From: Gnetum montanum
Taxonomy: Eukaryota > Streptophyta > Gnetopsida > Gnetales > Gnetaceae
Assembly: GCA_015680685.1 (NCBI GenBank)
Contig: MNCI01015499.1
Span: 2,148,159 to 2,212,158 of the forward strand
DNA: 64,000 nucleotides
Reading direction: 5' to 3'
Shown here: piece by piece, positions 11,399 to 23,515 of the stretch
Numbering within the stretch: the first letter of the stretch is position 1
Layout of the letters: every line of letters begins with the position of its first letter
The notes under the pieces: generated by a model
Database searches by the model: none
Seen by the model: the letters and a program-made list of their open reading frames with translations, nothing else
What the model was told of the DNA's origin: nothing
Translations under genes and position numbers: made by a program

Positions 11399-11421
11399 TG
11401 GCCATCTCCCCCATGACTAAG
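11399..11421 (-). promoter_or_regulatory. Internal polypurine tract, element B
   Basis: The sense strand reads AGTCATGGGGGAGATGGCCA just after the end of pol. The core is almost the same as the terminal tract. The equivalent in D is CAGTCGTGGGGGAGATGGCC (34328-34347), and related copies are in C, F and G. Confidence 0.65.
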
Positions 11422-11429
11422 TTGGAAGG

Positions 11430-12660
11430 GAGAGATCCAAAAGATTAAGCGTGGTTGTCCATTTGATGAGGTGTTTATTGTGTTGTTTGACTTGAGTTTA
11501 TGGAAAGGTTTATTTGTTTAATGTTGACTAGTTGCTTCTTATTTGGGTTGTCAGGTTTGTAGATGATCATGGCCCTAGATGAAAAGTCTCACCAATAATG
11601 TAAGGTCCTCCCCATAATTTTTGGAATTTGGTTCATTGGGGTACATGTGTATAATTCCAATAAAGAACCTTTTACTTTTCTTATTTTGAGGTCATGGCAT
11701 TTCTTGTTGAATGTATTATGCATCTTGTTGGATGACAAAGCCATTAACTGATTTTCATCTAGTAAGTTAAGACTCATTAATTTTTCTTTCTATGTTAGAC
11801 TTAGATCTAGGTCAAGGTCACAAGCTATGGAGAGGGTACGAAGCTTGGATTGGATGAGCAATGTTGGTAGTTTTTCATACATAAGCTCATAGGGAGAATA
11901 ACCCATGGGAAGCTTCCATATGAAGTGATATGCCCAAAGGGCATCATTTAATTTAGTGCTCTAATCCCTTCAGTATTTGCTAATGGTACATGTTAAAATT
12001 TTTGTAATCTCTTGATTAGTGACTTTAACTTGGCCATTAGCTTTGGGCTGATATGGTGTTGTGAGTTTATGTTCAACCTCCAAGCATTGCATTAGCTTCC
12101 AAAAAGTGGCACTTGTAAAATGAGTTCCATTATCAAAAATTAACGCACAAGGTACACTAAACCTATTTATGATGTTTTGTTGTACAAATCGAGAAGTAGT
12201 GGTGGATGTACAGTCAGCGACAGCTGCTACTTCTACCCACTTAGTACAATAGTCAACTACGACTATTATATACACCTTTCCATTTGATAAAGGTGCAATG
12301 GGATCCATAAAGTCAATGCTCCAAATGTCGAATGGTTTGAGAGGTTGTATCCATTATTGTGGTCCCTCCATTCAAGCTGTCATTCCACCATCCCTCTAGC
12401 AATGATCACAAGCATGAATGAATTGATGTGCATCCCTAAAGATTGTTGGCTAATAATACCCCACCATGAGGATTTTTATGGTCATGTGTATCTTAGCATA
12501 ATGGCCCCCAAAAGGACCTTTGTGAGCATCCTAAAGAATGCAAAGTTGATCCGTATTAGGGATACACTAATGCACCAGGCCATCAGGACAAACCTTGTAA
12601 AGTTTTTCATTAATCTCCATGAAATATTTGACCTGGTGAAGAAACTATTGTTTCTTTCTA
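11430..12660 (-). pseudogene. pol: Integrase, element B
   Basis: The H-H-C-C region is at 12345-12660 (LQDAHKGPFGGHY, then CDHC). The catalytic core is open over 112 codons at 11970-12308: VVDYCTKWVEV holds the first Asp and FDNGTHF the second. At the third catalytic position the sequence reads ANGQVKVTNQE, so the expected Glu after GQV is Lys. The C-terminal part (11589-11777) has LDENQLMALSS and DLKIRKVKGSLLELY. With E-to-K the enzyme is predicted inactive. The end of pol is near 11430, just before the internal polypurine tract. Confidence 0.87.
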
Positions 12661-13150
12661 GCGTCTAGCCCTTGTGGTAGTTCTTGCTTGAGCAGATAAG
12701 TGAGGATGGTGTCATACCATTTTGGTTCATTAGAAATTTGTGCATTGATAGCACCTACAAGGAGAGATTCATTAGGGAATTGATTAGATAAAGGGCTTTC
12801 TTTCTCATTGTCATTCCATCTTAGTTTCGATAAGTGATCTGCAACCATATTCTCCACACCTTTACAATCTATGATTGTGAAATCGAATTCCTACAAAATC
12901 ATGAGCCACGGTATGACACGGGAGCTCACCATCAGTTTGTTCATTAGAAATCTGATGGCACTATGATCTGTGTGCACAAACACTTTGTAGCCAATCACAT
13001 AGTACCTGAACTTCTCTAAAGCAAACACCACTGTCATCAACTTCTTTTCTATGGTGGTGTAGTTTAGTTGTGCACCTGTAATGCTTTGGATTGTGTAGTG
13101 AATGTAATATGGATGTTTTTGATCATCCATCTACATAAGCACTACCCCCA
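12645..13150 (-). pseudogene. pol: RNase H domain, element B
   Basis: Open pieces at 12891-13130 (LNYTTIEKKLMTVVFALEKF and HTDHSAIRFLMNK) and 12645-12857 (ENMVADHLSKL at its start) match the RNase H and its C-terminal boundary. The TEKE motif is changed to IEKK, so an acidic residue is probably lost. It is followed by a connector to integrase with SNQFPNESLL. Confidence 0.83.
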
Positions 13151-14130
13151 AATCATAATTTGATGCATCAGTCTTCACATGAAATGGTTTGGACCAATTT
13201 GATGCTTAAAGAATGGGACTTTCAACAAGCTTTTGTTTTAGCTATTAAAATGCTTATTTACATGTAAGGGTCTAGACGAATGATGCATCCTTCTTTGTCG
13301 ATTCTATCAATGGCTTGGTGATTTTGGAAAAATTCTTGATGAATTACCAGTAGTAGCCAATATGACTAAGGAATGACTGCACTTCTTTGACTATTTTAGG
13401 CTGGCAGGTTATTCCTTAGATGACCCTTATTTTTTCAAGGTCCACCTCGATTCCTGCTTTTGAGATGCAATGCCCCAAAACTATGCCTTCCTAGACCATA
13501 AGATGACTTTTTTTTTGCTAATTGAGCTAGAGGTTTGTTTCAACACATCTTTTTAACACCTACTCAAGATAGTCCACAGCTTGCTCAAACGTAGCTCCAT
13601 AGGTAGAAAAATTATCCATAAAAAATTCTACCCTACTACTGATTTTCTATTGAAAAATTCTAAGAACTAATCGTTGAAATGTAGCTAGGGCATTGCATAG
13701 ACCAAATGGCATCTATTGATAAGCAAAAGTCCCCTAAGGACTTGTGAAAGTTGGCTTTTCTTGGTTCTTTGGTGCAATCTAAATTTGGTTATCATCAAGA
13801 AAGCTATAATAGCTGTGCCTTGAAATGATGTCCAGCACTTGGTTGACGAAACGTAACAAAAAATGATCCTTGAAAGTTACCATGCTGAGTAGCTGGAAAT
13901 CAATATACACTCATCATTTGCCTCCTTTCTTTGGCATGATCACAAGAGGGCTAACCCACTCACTATCTACGACCAGGTAGATGAATCCTACATTGAGGAG
14001 TTGTTCAATCTTCTCTTTGATAATCTGTTTTAACTTAGGATTCAAACGTCACTGTGGTTGTCATTTTAGCTTGATGGCGGGGTTAGTGTATATTCGGTGC
14101 TGGCATATTCTTGAATCTATCCTAGTGAGC
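13151..14130 (-). pseudogene. pol: Reverse transcriptase, element B
   Basis: Frame pieces read GHSYYSFLD, MPFGLCNALATFQRLVL and FFMDNFSTYGATFEQA on the minus strand around 13560-13830. FLDGYSGYNQI is shortened to FLDDNQI by a small deletion. FMDD has become FMDN, losing a catalytic Asp. There are several stops and no long open stretch. Identification rests on motif order and on similarity to A. Confidence 0.8.
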
Positions 14131-14399
14131 TTGAAATATGACTAGGTGAAGGCTGCTAACCATTTTTCCATAACTTTTATCAATTTTTCTTTTGTTCTAC
14201 AGCAAGCTTAGCATTAATGATAACCAGCCTTCCATTTTTCAAAAATACATACTCCATTCCAATCAATAGCGTCTTCAATTTAAGGGGCTCTTGTTTAAAA
14301 CTATTAGGAATTTTCAGCTCATCCCAATTGACATCATCATTTGCTTCTTCGAAGAGCTAGTGGTGAACTTGCTCAAGTTCATCCATACTTGCAACATAC

Positions 14400-15060
14400 T
14401 TGTACATTAGGCCCTTAGTCGGTTCCATGCATAATGTACTGCTACTAGTATTAGCTATTAGCTACTAGGTGCCCTCTTGTTTTGTGGCTACTTCATATAG
14501 AAACTTTTGAATATCAGCTTCTGGTGCACATTGCTTGCATGTAGAGATAGATTTTTTCTTTACTAACCATAACTTCTGCACACAATGGCACCCTTAATCT
14601 CTATACGTGATACATGAAACTCTCTTTTTCTTAATCTTTCCAAATTGGTTTTCTTTTGATATCTCCAAAGAAATATCTCTAATGCCCATTTTTGCATCCA
14701 TAGTACTTAGCCACATCCTTCCCATAATAATTGGAAATTCCTCCTTGCAATTCTTCACTTTGATTACTAGGAAATCAACAGGATATGACCACCCACAAAC
14801 GATGGTGATGATGTCTTTAACCAATCCCAATGGAACAATGATGGACTAGTTTGTCAATTTTAGTCAAATTTTGCTCTTCTTCAAGGGAGGAAGGTTTCAC
14901 ATTGTGTACATCTCATGTGAGATAAGATTAACATTGGAACTAGAGTTAAGAAGAGCTTTGCAAGGCTTATTCCTAGCAATCTCCAAGTAAACTAGGGGAC
15001 TCCCAAGATCAGCTAATTTTCTAGGTAGGTTACTAACTCAAATTCAATTAGATATAGCAT
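14400..15060 (-). pseudogene. pol: Aspartic protease and linker, element B
   Basis: The open piece 14594-14830 reads VCGWSYPVDFLVIKV, FPIIMGRMWLSTMDA and KKRVSCITYRD, the C-terminal half. The active-site region at about 14920-14960 reads ALLNSSSNVNLISHEMY, where C has LLDSGSGVNL. Catalytic Asp is again Asn and Gly is Ser. The same Asp-to-Asn change is seen in A and D. Confidence 0.78.
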
Positions 15061-16021
15061 GTGTTAGCATTACAGTATGGATTCTATAGGGATTTTGGTT
15101 TGAAGGAGATTCAGATAGAAAGGAAACAGAGGAAGGTGGAGGAGCAGGGTTACCAACCATTGATGTGTCTAAGGGCTTTGGTGGACCGTGAGGTCGAAAG
15201 AAGGGTCTTTTCTTAGTTCATGGTTTTGACCTGCTGGATGGGTTAACCAACTGTAGGTTAACTACCCTAATAGCATTCCTTTACTATGGTTGTGCAGGAA
15301 ATTCATCTTGCATTGATGACGTAGGTGGTAGTTGTGCAGGAGGTAGAGGAGTAGGTGTAGAAATAGAGGTGCATGAGGGTAGTAGGTGGCATCCCTCCAT
15401 GGAGAGGGTGATTGATATGTTTCAAGAGGGTAGTGGTGAGATTGATAAGCAAAAATATGACTAGAAGAGTCCCTTAGAGATGAAGGTTGTCAAACATAGT
15501 AACCATAGGGATCTGAATGTTGGTAAGTGTATTGCTATCTTGGAGGTCGCAATGCCCACGATTGTGGTTGCTACCACTACTGATACACTTCGTAAGGTTG
15601 CAAAGGAGTTCCACTTGGATAGCATTGCTGTGGTTGGTGAAACTATTGAGGATTGCCTTATGGATAAGATAATCTTTTGGGCATTTTCCTTTGTGCAAGT
15701 CGTGGATGTAAGGCATACACCCCAAATTCCTGCAAGTGTGATACAACTGGATAACATCCGTTGTGGTGTTCATACTAGAAAAAATCACATCCACCATCAT
15801 CATCTGAATTACTATTCACAGCCATCTCTATCGCAGTTATCTTACCTTTACCCTTAGATTTGACACATTCAGCTTCCTTACGTCTCCAACGCTCTTTCTT
15901 ACCACCCTGCTCCTTGGACTCTTTAGCAATTTTTAAAATAGCTTGAAACTTATTGTCCATGGAGTCCCATAATTGATCAGCCTTGGCCATGATTTATGAT
16001 TATAATTTTTGGAATGGTAGG
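15061..16021 (-). pseudogene. gag: gag C-terminal part, element B
   Basis: The open piece 15775-15990 reads MAKADQLWDSMDNKFQAILK and ends in SNSDDDGGCDFF, the acidic lead-in to the zinc-knuckle-like motif (15736-15789: C-D-F-F, a stop, Y-E-H-H-N-G-C-Y-P-V-V-S-H). A Pro/Gln/Tyr-rich tail follows to about 15060. The gag frame is interrupted at 16021 by a 2.66-kb insertion and resumes at 18682. Confidence 0.78.
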
Positions 16022-18681
16022 TGTTGGCGACCGTTTGGGACGCGACCGCCAATAGTTGTCCTCGAACAGGACTTAGGTGCTTGCTAGTCTCTGGCAACAC
16101 CAAGGCCCAGATACCTCCAAATAGAATCAATAGTTAATGTGAGTATGTGTGTGTGTTGTCGTGAAAAATGAAACGGTTGGGTTGTGTGTAAAATTGTAAA
16201 TGACTTATCTTAAAGAGATTCAACCAACTTCGCAAAGTACTGTGAGTTGTTGAGAGTTCCTATTTTGTTCAACTGCCTAGTCTATGCAATCCTTATAATA
16301 CCTACCTGTAACAAATAAATTTTTGCAAAAACATTTGAGCAAAACTTTACGAATCTACTTCTAATTTTCCCCAGAGAAAGAGATAGTTCCACAAGAAAAC
16401 TAGAAATAGAGCGAGATTCAATGGAAATAGAAAGAAGAGAAAAAGAAAGTAGATTTGTGTAAAGATCTCAAATGTTTAAACAAGGTAAAATGATACGAGT
16501 AAACACTTCGCAATAAAGCTATCCCAAATTCAATAACTACGAATTGTTCAAACTTCCAAGGCTCAAATAAGCAATTTCTTCAAGACAATCCTACTATGCT
16601 ACCAAAAAAAATTGCTGCGTAAACTATCACGTACCAGACTCTATTTTGGCTAGATAATGGATGTCAACAATTGCATTCAACAAAACCTTCAAAAGACTTG
16701 ACAATTTATGATTGAAATACCACAGAGATTCACTTTAAATATAAAAGAAGCTATTCTGGTCCTATCAAAATACCAAAGATTTTCTGAACCCTCTTGACTA
16801 TTGAATCGTTCAACGGCTTGACTACATGCAGAGGCTCTCTTACAACAATCTCAATAGCGGTTCTTATACATTGCACAATAATAAAATTCACTACTAAAAT
16901 GCTCTTAAGGCTTTCAAACACAAGCTCTTCTATGGAAAAATTTTAATAGAAATTTTCTATCATGCAACAAGAACAATAAGAGCAATCTAAAAATCCCAAA
17001 ATTACTTGCCAAGCATGATACTATCTAAACCACTAGCTAAAAAATTTAAACAGAATAAAAATAAGAATAACTCACAGGACTATGACAAAGATGCTGAAAT
17101 GTTGTCTTTCACAAGTCATCTTACAAGCAATCTTTCACAATGTCTTCTTTACAAATGCTCTTCCCCCCAGCCACCAAGACCTAGAGCNNNNNNNNNNNNN
17201 NNNNNNNNNNNNNNNNNNNNNNNNCATGGAGATAAAAAAGTTGTAGTTGACAAGTGGCCTTTGTAGTGGTTATAACCACCATTTCAATTGAGAGGCTACA
17301 ATTGTCATGAAATTACAACATTTATAGGAAATTTAAAATGAAGCCAAGTATCTAGTGGCTATATTCACCATAGGGTTAAATGTTTATAGGTGATGAATAT
17401 CTTGTAGTTGCAACCATCATGATAGACTAGGGAGCCATGGAGGACTCATGTTTTGTTTCTACATGTCTCATTATGGTATGGCCATAAATATATTCATATT
17501 TCAATTTTATGGCCCCAAACAACCATAGTAACTTATCCAAACTAGTACCCATTTATCTATATTATTATTTTTCTTATGTCACTCCCAATTTATGTGAAAA
17601 TTCTCTAGATCATGAGGATATTTGGCTTTTTGGAATAATAAAACCGTAGTCAAGATGTCTACAGCGTATTTTTCATGAATTATTGCATGAGCTTGTTTCA
17701 TCAAGGGTAATGTTTGAACTGAAACTGGGATAATGAGCAATGCCAACTCCCTCCTATGCAAATATTTCAAATTAACAGGAAATCTACGGCTGTTAATCAT
17801 CAAGCTTCTGACCTGCAGTAAAGAAATGAAGAATTCCACCATTTGCTAGTGTGGTATTGTTACTAGAACAACTGCAAATTCATCCCTACTTTGGTAGTTG
17901 CAAATGTCGAGTCATTGGTGTCATCTAGATACACCGAAGTTCTATTTTTAGTGACAGTTATTCAGTATCAAAAGGTTTGAAACTCTGCTGAGCATCCTAG
18001 CAATTTCTGCACGAACTGTACGTGCCCTACACCAGCGAAGCCAAAGGTGCAATGGAAATGATTACAACCATCATTCCCGGTAAGACCTCCATGTGTGCTC
18101 TATGTTCACTAAATTTTTGGGACCAGATTCTTGGCAGGATGCCCTTGTCTACCATGATTTAAGATTTCCATCAGCTGTGGTTACGCACTACATTTTTCTT
18201 AGAGTTTATTTCTCGAGGGCTTCCTACATTTTTCTTTCTAAATTCATTTTATTCAATTTGTGAATCAGGGACAGCTGTTTTATGATTTGGGTGCTACTAT
18301 TGGCAAGATTTTGATATATTCTTGATGCTTGTCTTGCTATTTTTCTTCTAAAACTGTTGCTCATAACCTGTTCTTGTTTTTTTATTTTCATTGCTGATTC
18401 AAATACAGAGTATATACAAAGTGTTTGACAAATTGCCTTTTTCTAGTGTCTCTACTTTTGCTATCAATAAACATTATTTTAATGTCCAATTCTCAATTCT
18501 TATATATATTGCTAACTACATTTTAACTCTTATTATTTTTCTCTCTTATTCTTTTTGTTCTGCACTTCATATACAGGGCACATGAACAAATAGCTTCATG
18601 AAGACTACTGAAATTTCCAATTACCTTTAATCAATTTTGGCATACCAACCTGTTCCATGAAATGGCCAAAATGTGCCAACA
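16022..18681. mobile_element. Insertion in element B gag with TGTTGGC...GCCAACA ends (probable large solo LTR)
   Basis: The insertion starts TGTTGGCGACCG and ends GTGCCAACA, so its ends are 7-bp inverted repeats in the TG...CA form of LTRs. Flanking 5-mers are GTAGG and GTAAG, a near-perfect target-site duplication. Host gag sequence continues on both sides. I see no second LTR copy, no pol motif and no convincing gene; the open stretches at 17579-17842 and 18391-18585 resemble nothing I know. A 2.66-kb solo LTR or a non-autonomous element are both possible. It includes an N gap (17188-17224). Confidence 0.72.
17188..17224. other. Assembly gap (37 N)
   Basis: A run of N inside the insertion; the true length is unknown. 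Confidence 0.99.
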
Positions 18682-20242
18682 GTAAGGTTTTTTGATTCAC
18701 CACCTCATCTCTGGAAAATTCATCCTCACTGTCACAAAATCTAACCTCCTTTTTCCAAATAGAAGGGTCTCTATTGTATTCTTTTGCACTTTCACATTTT
18801 TGTAGTTCTCCCTCCTCCTTGGCTATCTACTTAATTAATTTTTGAATCCAACAGATACTCAGCTCTGTTAATCTCCCTTGGGCATATACGCCAAGGGTTT
18901 TCCTAATTTTAGACCGTAACCCGTATACGATATGGCGAAGCTGATCAAGCTGAGAGTATCCATGGTCGAGACACCTATGCAAGAGAGAGTAGTATCAGCC
19001 AATAGTAGCATCCAAGGGCTCATGATTCCCTTGTTTCCACCCTTGAATTTGTTTCCTTAGATTGGATACTCAGGAGTATGTTTGATATTTGTCATTGAAT
19101 AGTTCCAACATCGTACTACACCACCTGATTAATTCTAGTTCCAAGGATCGATACCAACTTTCTACTTCCTTTATAAGCATCATTGGAAATAATTTTAGCC
19201 TTTTCTAGTCATTTTCAATGTTCTACAAGGCACATGCATCTTGGAAGGCCTAAAGATGATTTTGTAGATCAGCATCTTATCCTCCCTCGAACCGAGGAAT
19301 ATTGTTCATATCAAGCCTCTTTATTCTATTAGCCTTCACATGCCTTGTTGGAATCCTCATAGCCTCTACAATGTTTAACATGCCCCAAGTAGCAAGTAGA
19401 GGTTCATCAAGGCCATGATGGTGGTGCCTACAATGTTCCCTACTAGCCCTTCTTTCTTAATTCTGGGCCTCTCTAGATTGCCCACGTCTTCGATGATCCC
19501 TTCTGTTGTTCTCAATGATCCCTTCTGTTGTTCTGGACTTGTCAATCACCTCCATTACGGTTATTTCTTTTGTAGCCATGATTTGAACCAGATGAAGAAG
19601 ATGATGATGATGATGAAGGGGAAGAAGAAGGGGAACTTGCTCCACACTAACACCTATCATCCTTCATTTGATGTTTGTGACCATGATCACAATGATGATC
19701 TCCTTTGTCCCCTTTTTCTTGACTTGCTTTTCCAGGTCCATTTTTGTCATTGGATCTGTTTTGACCAAAACCTAGATTATGGATTGTAGATTGTACATTT
19801 TGGTTAAGGGATCCTTAAATAAAGTCAAAGAGAGGAGAATCACTAAAGAAGTGGTTGCCTTCATCAATTGGGCCAAGTGGAGTGGAAAGATATTTGATCC
19901 CTTGCCCTTTACAATCTCATGTTGGTGCTCCAGCTGCTGATTCCTTAATCTTTATGCTTCACTGGAATGATAATCCCTTAAGTTGGGATCTTGCATTTCA
20001 TATTCTCCATGGAGATGTTGAAGCCCATGTCGTGTGAGCATTAGCTAGAGCATTGCTGGAATAGATCGATTAGGTGGAAACACAATGTTGCCTTCCATAT
20101 CATGCCACCACATCAATTCATCTTAATGTAAGATGAAGGTAAAGTCTAGTACATACTCATCAGGATGAGCATATACCACTTGGTATTGTTAAGGTATTTG
20201 AACTACCTTGGGTAGAGATGGGCTTCTATGAGAAGAAGACAT
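18682..20242 (-). pseudogene. gag: gag N-terminal part and core, element B
   Basis: The start is inferred at the ATG at 20242 (MSSSHRSPSL), which matches the starts in A and C. The core at about 18850-19400 reads RLDMNNIPRFEGG, STMLELFNDKYQTYS and IQGWKQGNHEPLDA on the minus strand, as in C (SMMLELFNNKYQTYS). The region 19400-19700 is rich in charged residues and His. Several stops are present. Confidence 0.78.
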
Positions 20243-20353
20243 TTTAATGATAATAATAATAATTTTTGTTTTCATAGGATTTGACTTTCAGGATTTGAAC
20301 AATGAGGTTACTAAATTTCACTAGGCTTAGATAGCGCATGAAGAACTACAGTC

Positions 20354-20370
20354 CTCGGCAATAGTGCCAA
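20354..20370 (-). promoter_or_regulatory. Primer-binding site (tRNA-Asp) of element B
   Basis: The plus strand reads CCTCGGCAATAGTGCCA, beside the LTR start with one base between. It differs from the 3' end of plant tRNA-Asp (CCCCGGCAACGGCG plus CCA) at four transition sites. Confidence 0.8.
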
Positions 20371-20371
20371 T

Positions 20372-21235
20372 GATGAGCAGCAAGATGTCCCTATGCCCAA
20401 CCATACGAATGACAAGCATTCACATGTAATCTAGTCAAATTACGTAGACTATAGTTACTAAGTACACTAGATCTAAACAACATGTGCGTGTTGTTCATTC
20501 GTTGTATTCCCAGTTCTACTTATGGAATGAAATTGTATGGTTAAGTGTAATTGAGACATGATTTTTATTATTTTGTGTTTTTATGAAATTACTCACTTAG
20601 AGCAAGAATGAAAGTAAGAGTGAATAATTTCTAAGTAAACTATAGTCTAATCTAACCTAACACAAGTGACTATTTCCACTTCTTGGACACATACTAAACT
20701 TCATGCGAACACCACTGGGCTGCCAAACACTAATCGTATCTGAGCTACCAAGTGTCACACATATGCTCGAAAGGGTCGTGCTTGTGTATATTAATAATTT
20801 TCTTGATTAATCAAAATTAATTACTGCATAAATAACATTAATGTAATTGCATGAAATAACAATATGTAAATGCATAAGAAAGAAAATCTCAAGTGCTGCA
20901 AGGAATGGATCAAAGAGCTCATCTTTATTGCCAACACAATGGTGTGCTTAGGTACATTAATCCTTGAATAAAGATCCATTCCCACTTAGACCTCCTATTG
21001 CAAGCACTTGGAAAATATTCTAACTTTCGAATGGACAAACTGCAAGAGTCTTGCTCCTAACTGCTAAAAACTTACCCCAACTGTGCACCTGGGCATTGTA
21101 TTTATAGACCCAGGAGTAACCCTGTGATATTGAATGTACGATATCACATAATGGGCCGCGATATTGTGTACCCGATATCATGTACTTGATATCATGGCCA
21201 CCCCAATGTCAGAGTGATGAAAAACACAATTTATA
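20372..21235 (-). repeat. 5' LTR of element B
   Basis: It starts TGATGAGCAGC. The right end reads TTTATA where the 3' LTR has TTTATCA, so one base is lost. The sense TATA box is at 21099-21106. GATATC-type palindromes are at 21120-21200. Confidence 0.92.
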
Positions 21236-22539
21236 AAATGGTTGACAAAGAAGATAACATAGTAATTTATAGTTTTTGTTTGCAAAAAAACCTAGTGCAC
21301 AAGTAAGGCAATGATGAAAAAACCCAATGATAGAAATAAGAGACAAAAATAGGTGGTAGAAGAAAACTTAATGTGCAAGCAGTGGGTAAAATGTACATAA
21401 CATTTATAAATGTCAAGTATGTTACATATAACATTTGTTTATTATATGCACTACCTTATAGGTGAATGTGCTTTTCCAGCCACCTTTGAATTTTTTTCTA
21501 ATTTAATTTAATTTTTATTTTTTTAACATAAGCTCTTTTCATAAGTTCTTTTCCATATTTTCTCTCGTTATTAATACCCTTAGCATTCAAATACTTGTAG
21601 CATGCGCACTGAGACTTCAAATCAAATTTCGTTTGAACCTATGAAATCCTTATTAAGTGCCCTACCTAATCGTATGTTGAAATCTTATCTAAGCTTTACT
21701 TATCATAGTTACCCAGTTCAAATGTTGAAAATTTTACAGCATTTTTAGTAGACTAAAAATGTGATATCTTGAGAATTGTAACTCTGAATCCTAGTTTAAT
21801 GACAAAAAGCAATAAAGGATATGATCTAGGCAGGGTTAGGATTCAAACTTATTCCATGAACAAAGTATTATATAATCACATGTGCATAATAAAAATAAAA
21901 GATGAACAACTACATGTACATAATAAAGCATAAATGTGCATAAATGAATCTACATACTAAAGATTGGATTTACATAACTAAATGTGCATAAAGAATAAAA
22001 TATGCATAGCCAAATACTTGTAAAGGCATGATAACTAACCAAAAAAAACTTTCAAAGGTAATTGAACTTCAACATTTAATCATAAAAGATATAGATGTTC
22101 TATGATTGAGCTCTAATAGTAGTACAATAAAGGATATAAAACTTTAACAAAGTATCCTAACAAGTAGATTACATTTACTTATGTAGGAAACTAACAACAA
22201 CAACAATAGTAATAACAGTAACAATAGTAATCTAATCCTAGGATTTAACTAAGAAAATTAGAGCTAATCTATTAAAATTCAACTGATATCATCAAAGAAT
22301 TATTCACGTGCATTAAATTAAATAGTTAAGCCTATGTGAATTTTGAAGTTGTGATAGCCTTGGCAATGAAGCATATTACTTGGTTGATTTAGACAAGAAT
22401 CAATACTTGGACCTAGTGAACAAGGCATACCTTAAATGATACTATATTCAAGGTTTAAAAAAATAAAAAAGGATCAAACATCATTAGGTTTTCTCTAATG
22501 TTTTTCCCATTTCATTTACATTTTATGGCTCTATTTTGA

Positions 22540-22596
<57 letters not shown>

Positions 22597-23515
22597 TGCT
22601 TTTGNGCTACAAGTTTTATCTATCTCCCCTAATCTCCTCTTGTCATGTTCTATTAACATGTTTTCTTATAGCACACTATGGTGAGGATATTTATTAGCAA
22701 TCTACCTCATGCACTAAGCAATGAGTGGTCTAGCATTTTTAGCTTCATGTGAGGGCATGTTCAGTTTGAGTGGGATAAGAAGGAAATTAATATACAAAAC
22801 ATTAGTAATCATTAAATCATGGGATTTAGCCATGTTCCCATTCTATGACATAGTACCTTATTTTGATTTCTAACCAATCCCTCATTTTCATCTCTAGTTT
22901 TAATGTTTTCTCAAATTTACAAGTCTATTTTTCATCTCTCCTCTTTTACTTTTCTAGTATTCTTTCTAACTCCATTTCCTATATCATTTCCTTTCCTCTC
23001 ATTAGCATGGATAGTGAGAATTGATTGACTTATTCTATTCTAGCAAGGGTGTATTTAGAACATGAGTGGGATAAGGTATAAATATCATAAATAACATTCT
23101 TTTAACCATCTTGAGTGTAGGATTTAGCTATGCCACTTTCTATGGTATAGCACCATTTCAATGACTAGTGTATTGGTGATATTCTAATATTCTTCCCTTA
23201 TTCCTTTTTGTTTTTCCCACTTTTTTCTTTTCCAAGTACATTAATTTAGTATCTGATCTCTTCTTGATCAATCCTCCTTTGACACTTCGATAACATCTAT
23301 CAAGAGGAGGCAATGTTATACTTAATTTTTTGGTTCACTTCAAACTGAAACTAAGTGTGGTGTTAGCATCATTCCATGAGGATTTGAGCATAAACTCCCC
23401 CAAATACATCATTATAAGGTCCATTCATAGCTCCCAAGAACTATTAGGAACCATCTTGATTCATAATATAACTTATGAACTTAATTTTGCATGATCCCTG
23501 AAAATCTCTAAAACC
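21236..23515. other. AT-rich non-coding DNA with microsatellite and a diverged duplication
   Basis: No open frame or element motif was found. It contains a (TC)n microsatellite (22542-22588) followed by a T run, and a diverged duplication of about 285 bp (around 22730-22950 and 22990-23230) sharing GAGTGGGATAAG and a GATTTAGC-ATG-C-CATTCTATG-type string. Before the insertion of B it was continuous with 6326-8532. Confidence 0.5.
22542..22597. repeat. (TC)n microsatellite with T tract
   Basis: An uninterrupted TC repeat of about 23 units to 22588, then a T run. An ambiguous base at 22605 suggests an assembly problem here. Confidence 0.97.

Larger units (their letters stand above)
8533..21235 (-). 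mobile_element. Athila/Tat-like Ty3/gypsy retrotransposon B (full length, with nested insertion)
   Basis: Both LTRs are present (8533-9387 and 20372-21235). There is a primer-binding site beside the 5' LTR, a polypurine tract beside the 3' LTR, and gag, protease, RT, RNase H and integrase in the right order between them. Flanking 5-mers are GAATG (left) and AAATG (right), an imperfect target-site duplication if one base at the right LTR end was lost. The element is about 12.7 kb, of which 2.66 kb (16022-18681) is a later insertion. All coding parts are broken. Confidence 0.9.

Noticed and set aside
18391-18585. Hydrophobic small ORF in the insertion of B
   Set aside because: AT-rich chance frame without a homologue or a sensible context.
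19415-19789. 124-codon plus-strand ORF
   Set aside because: Antisense to the charged region of gag in B; Asp/Met-rich composition reflects GAT and ATG repeats.
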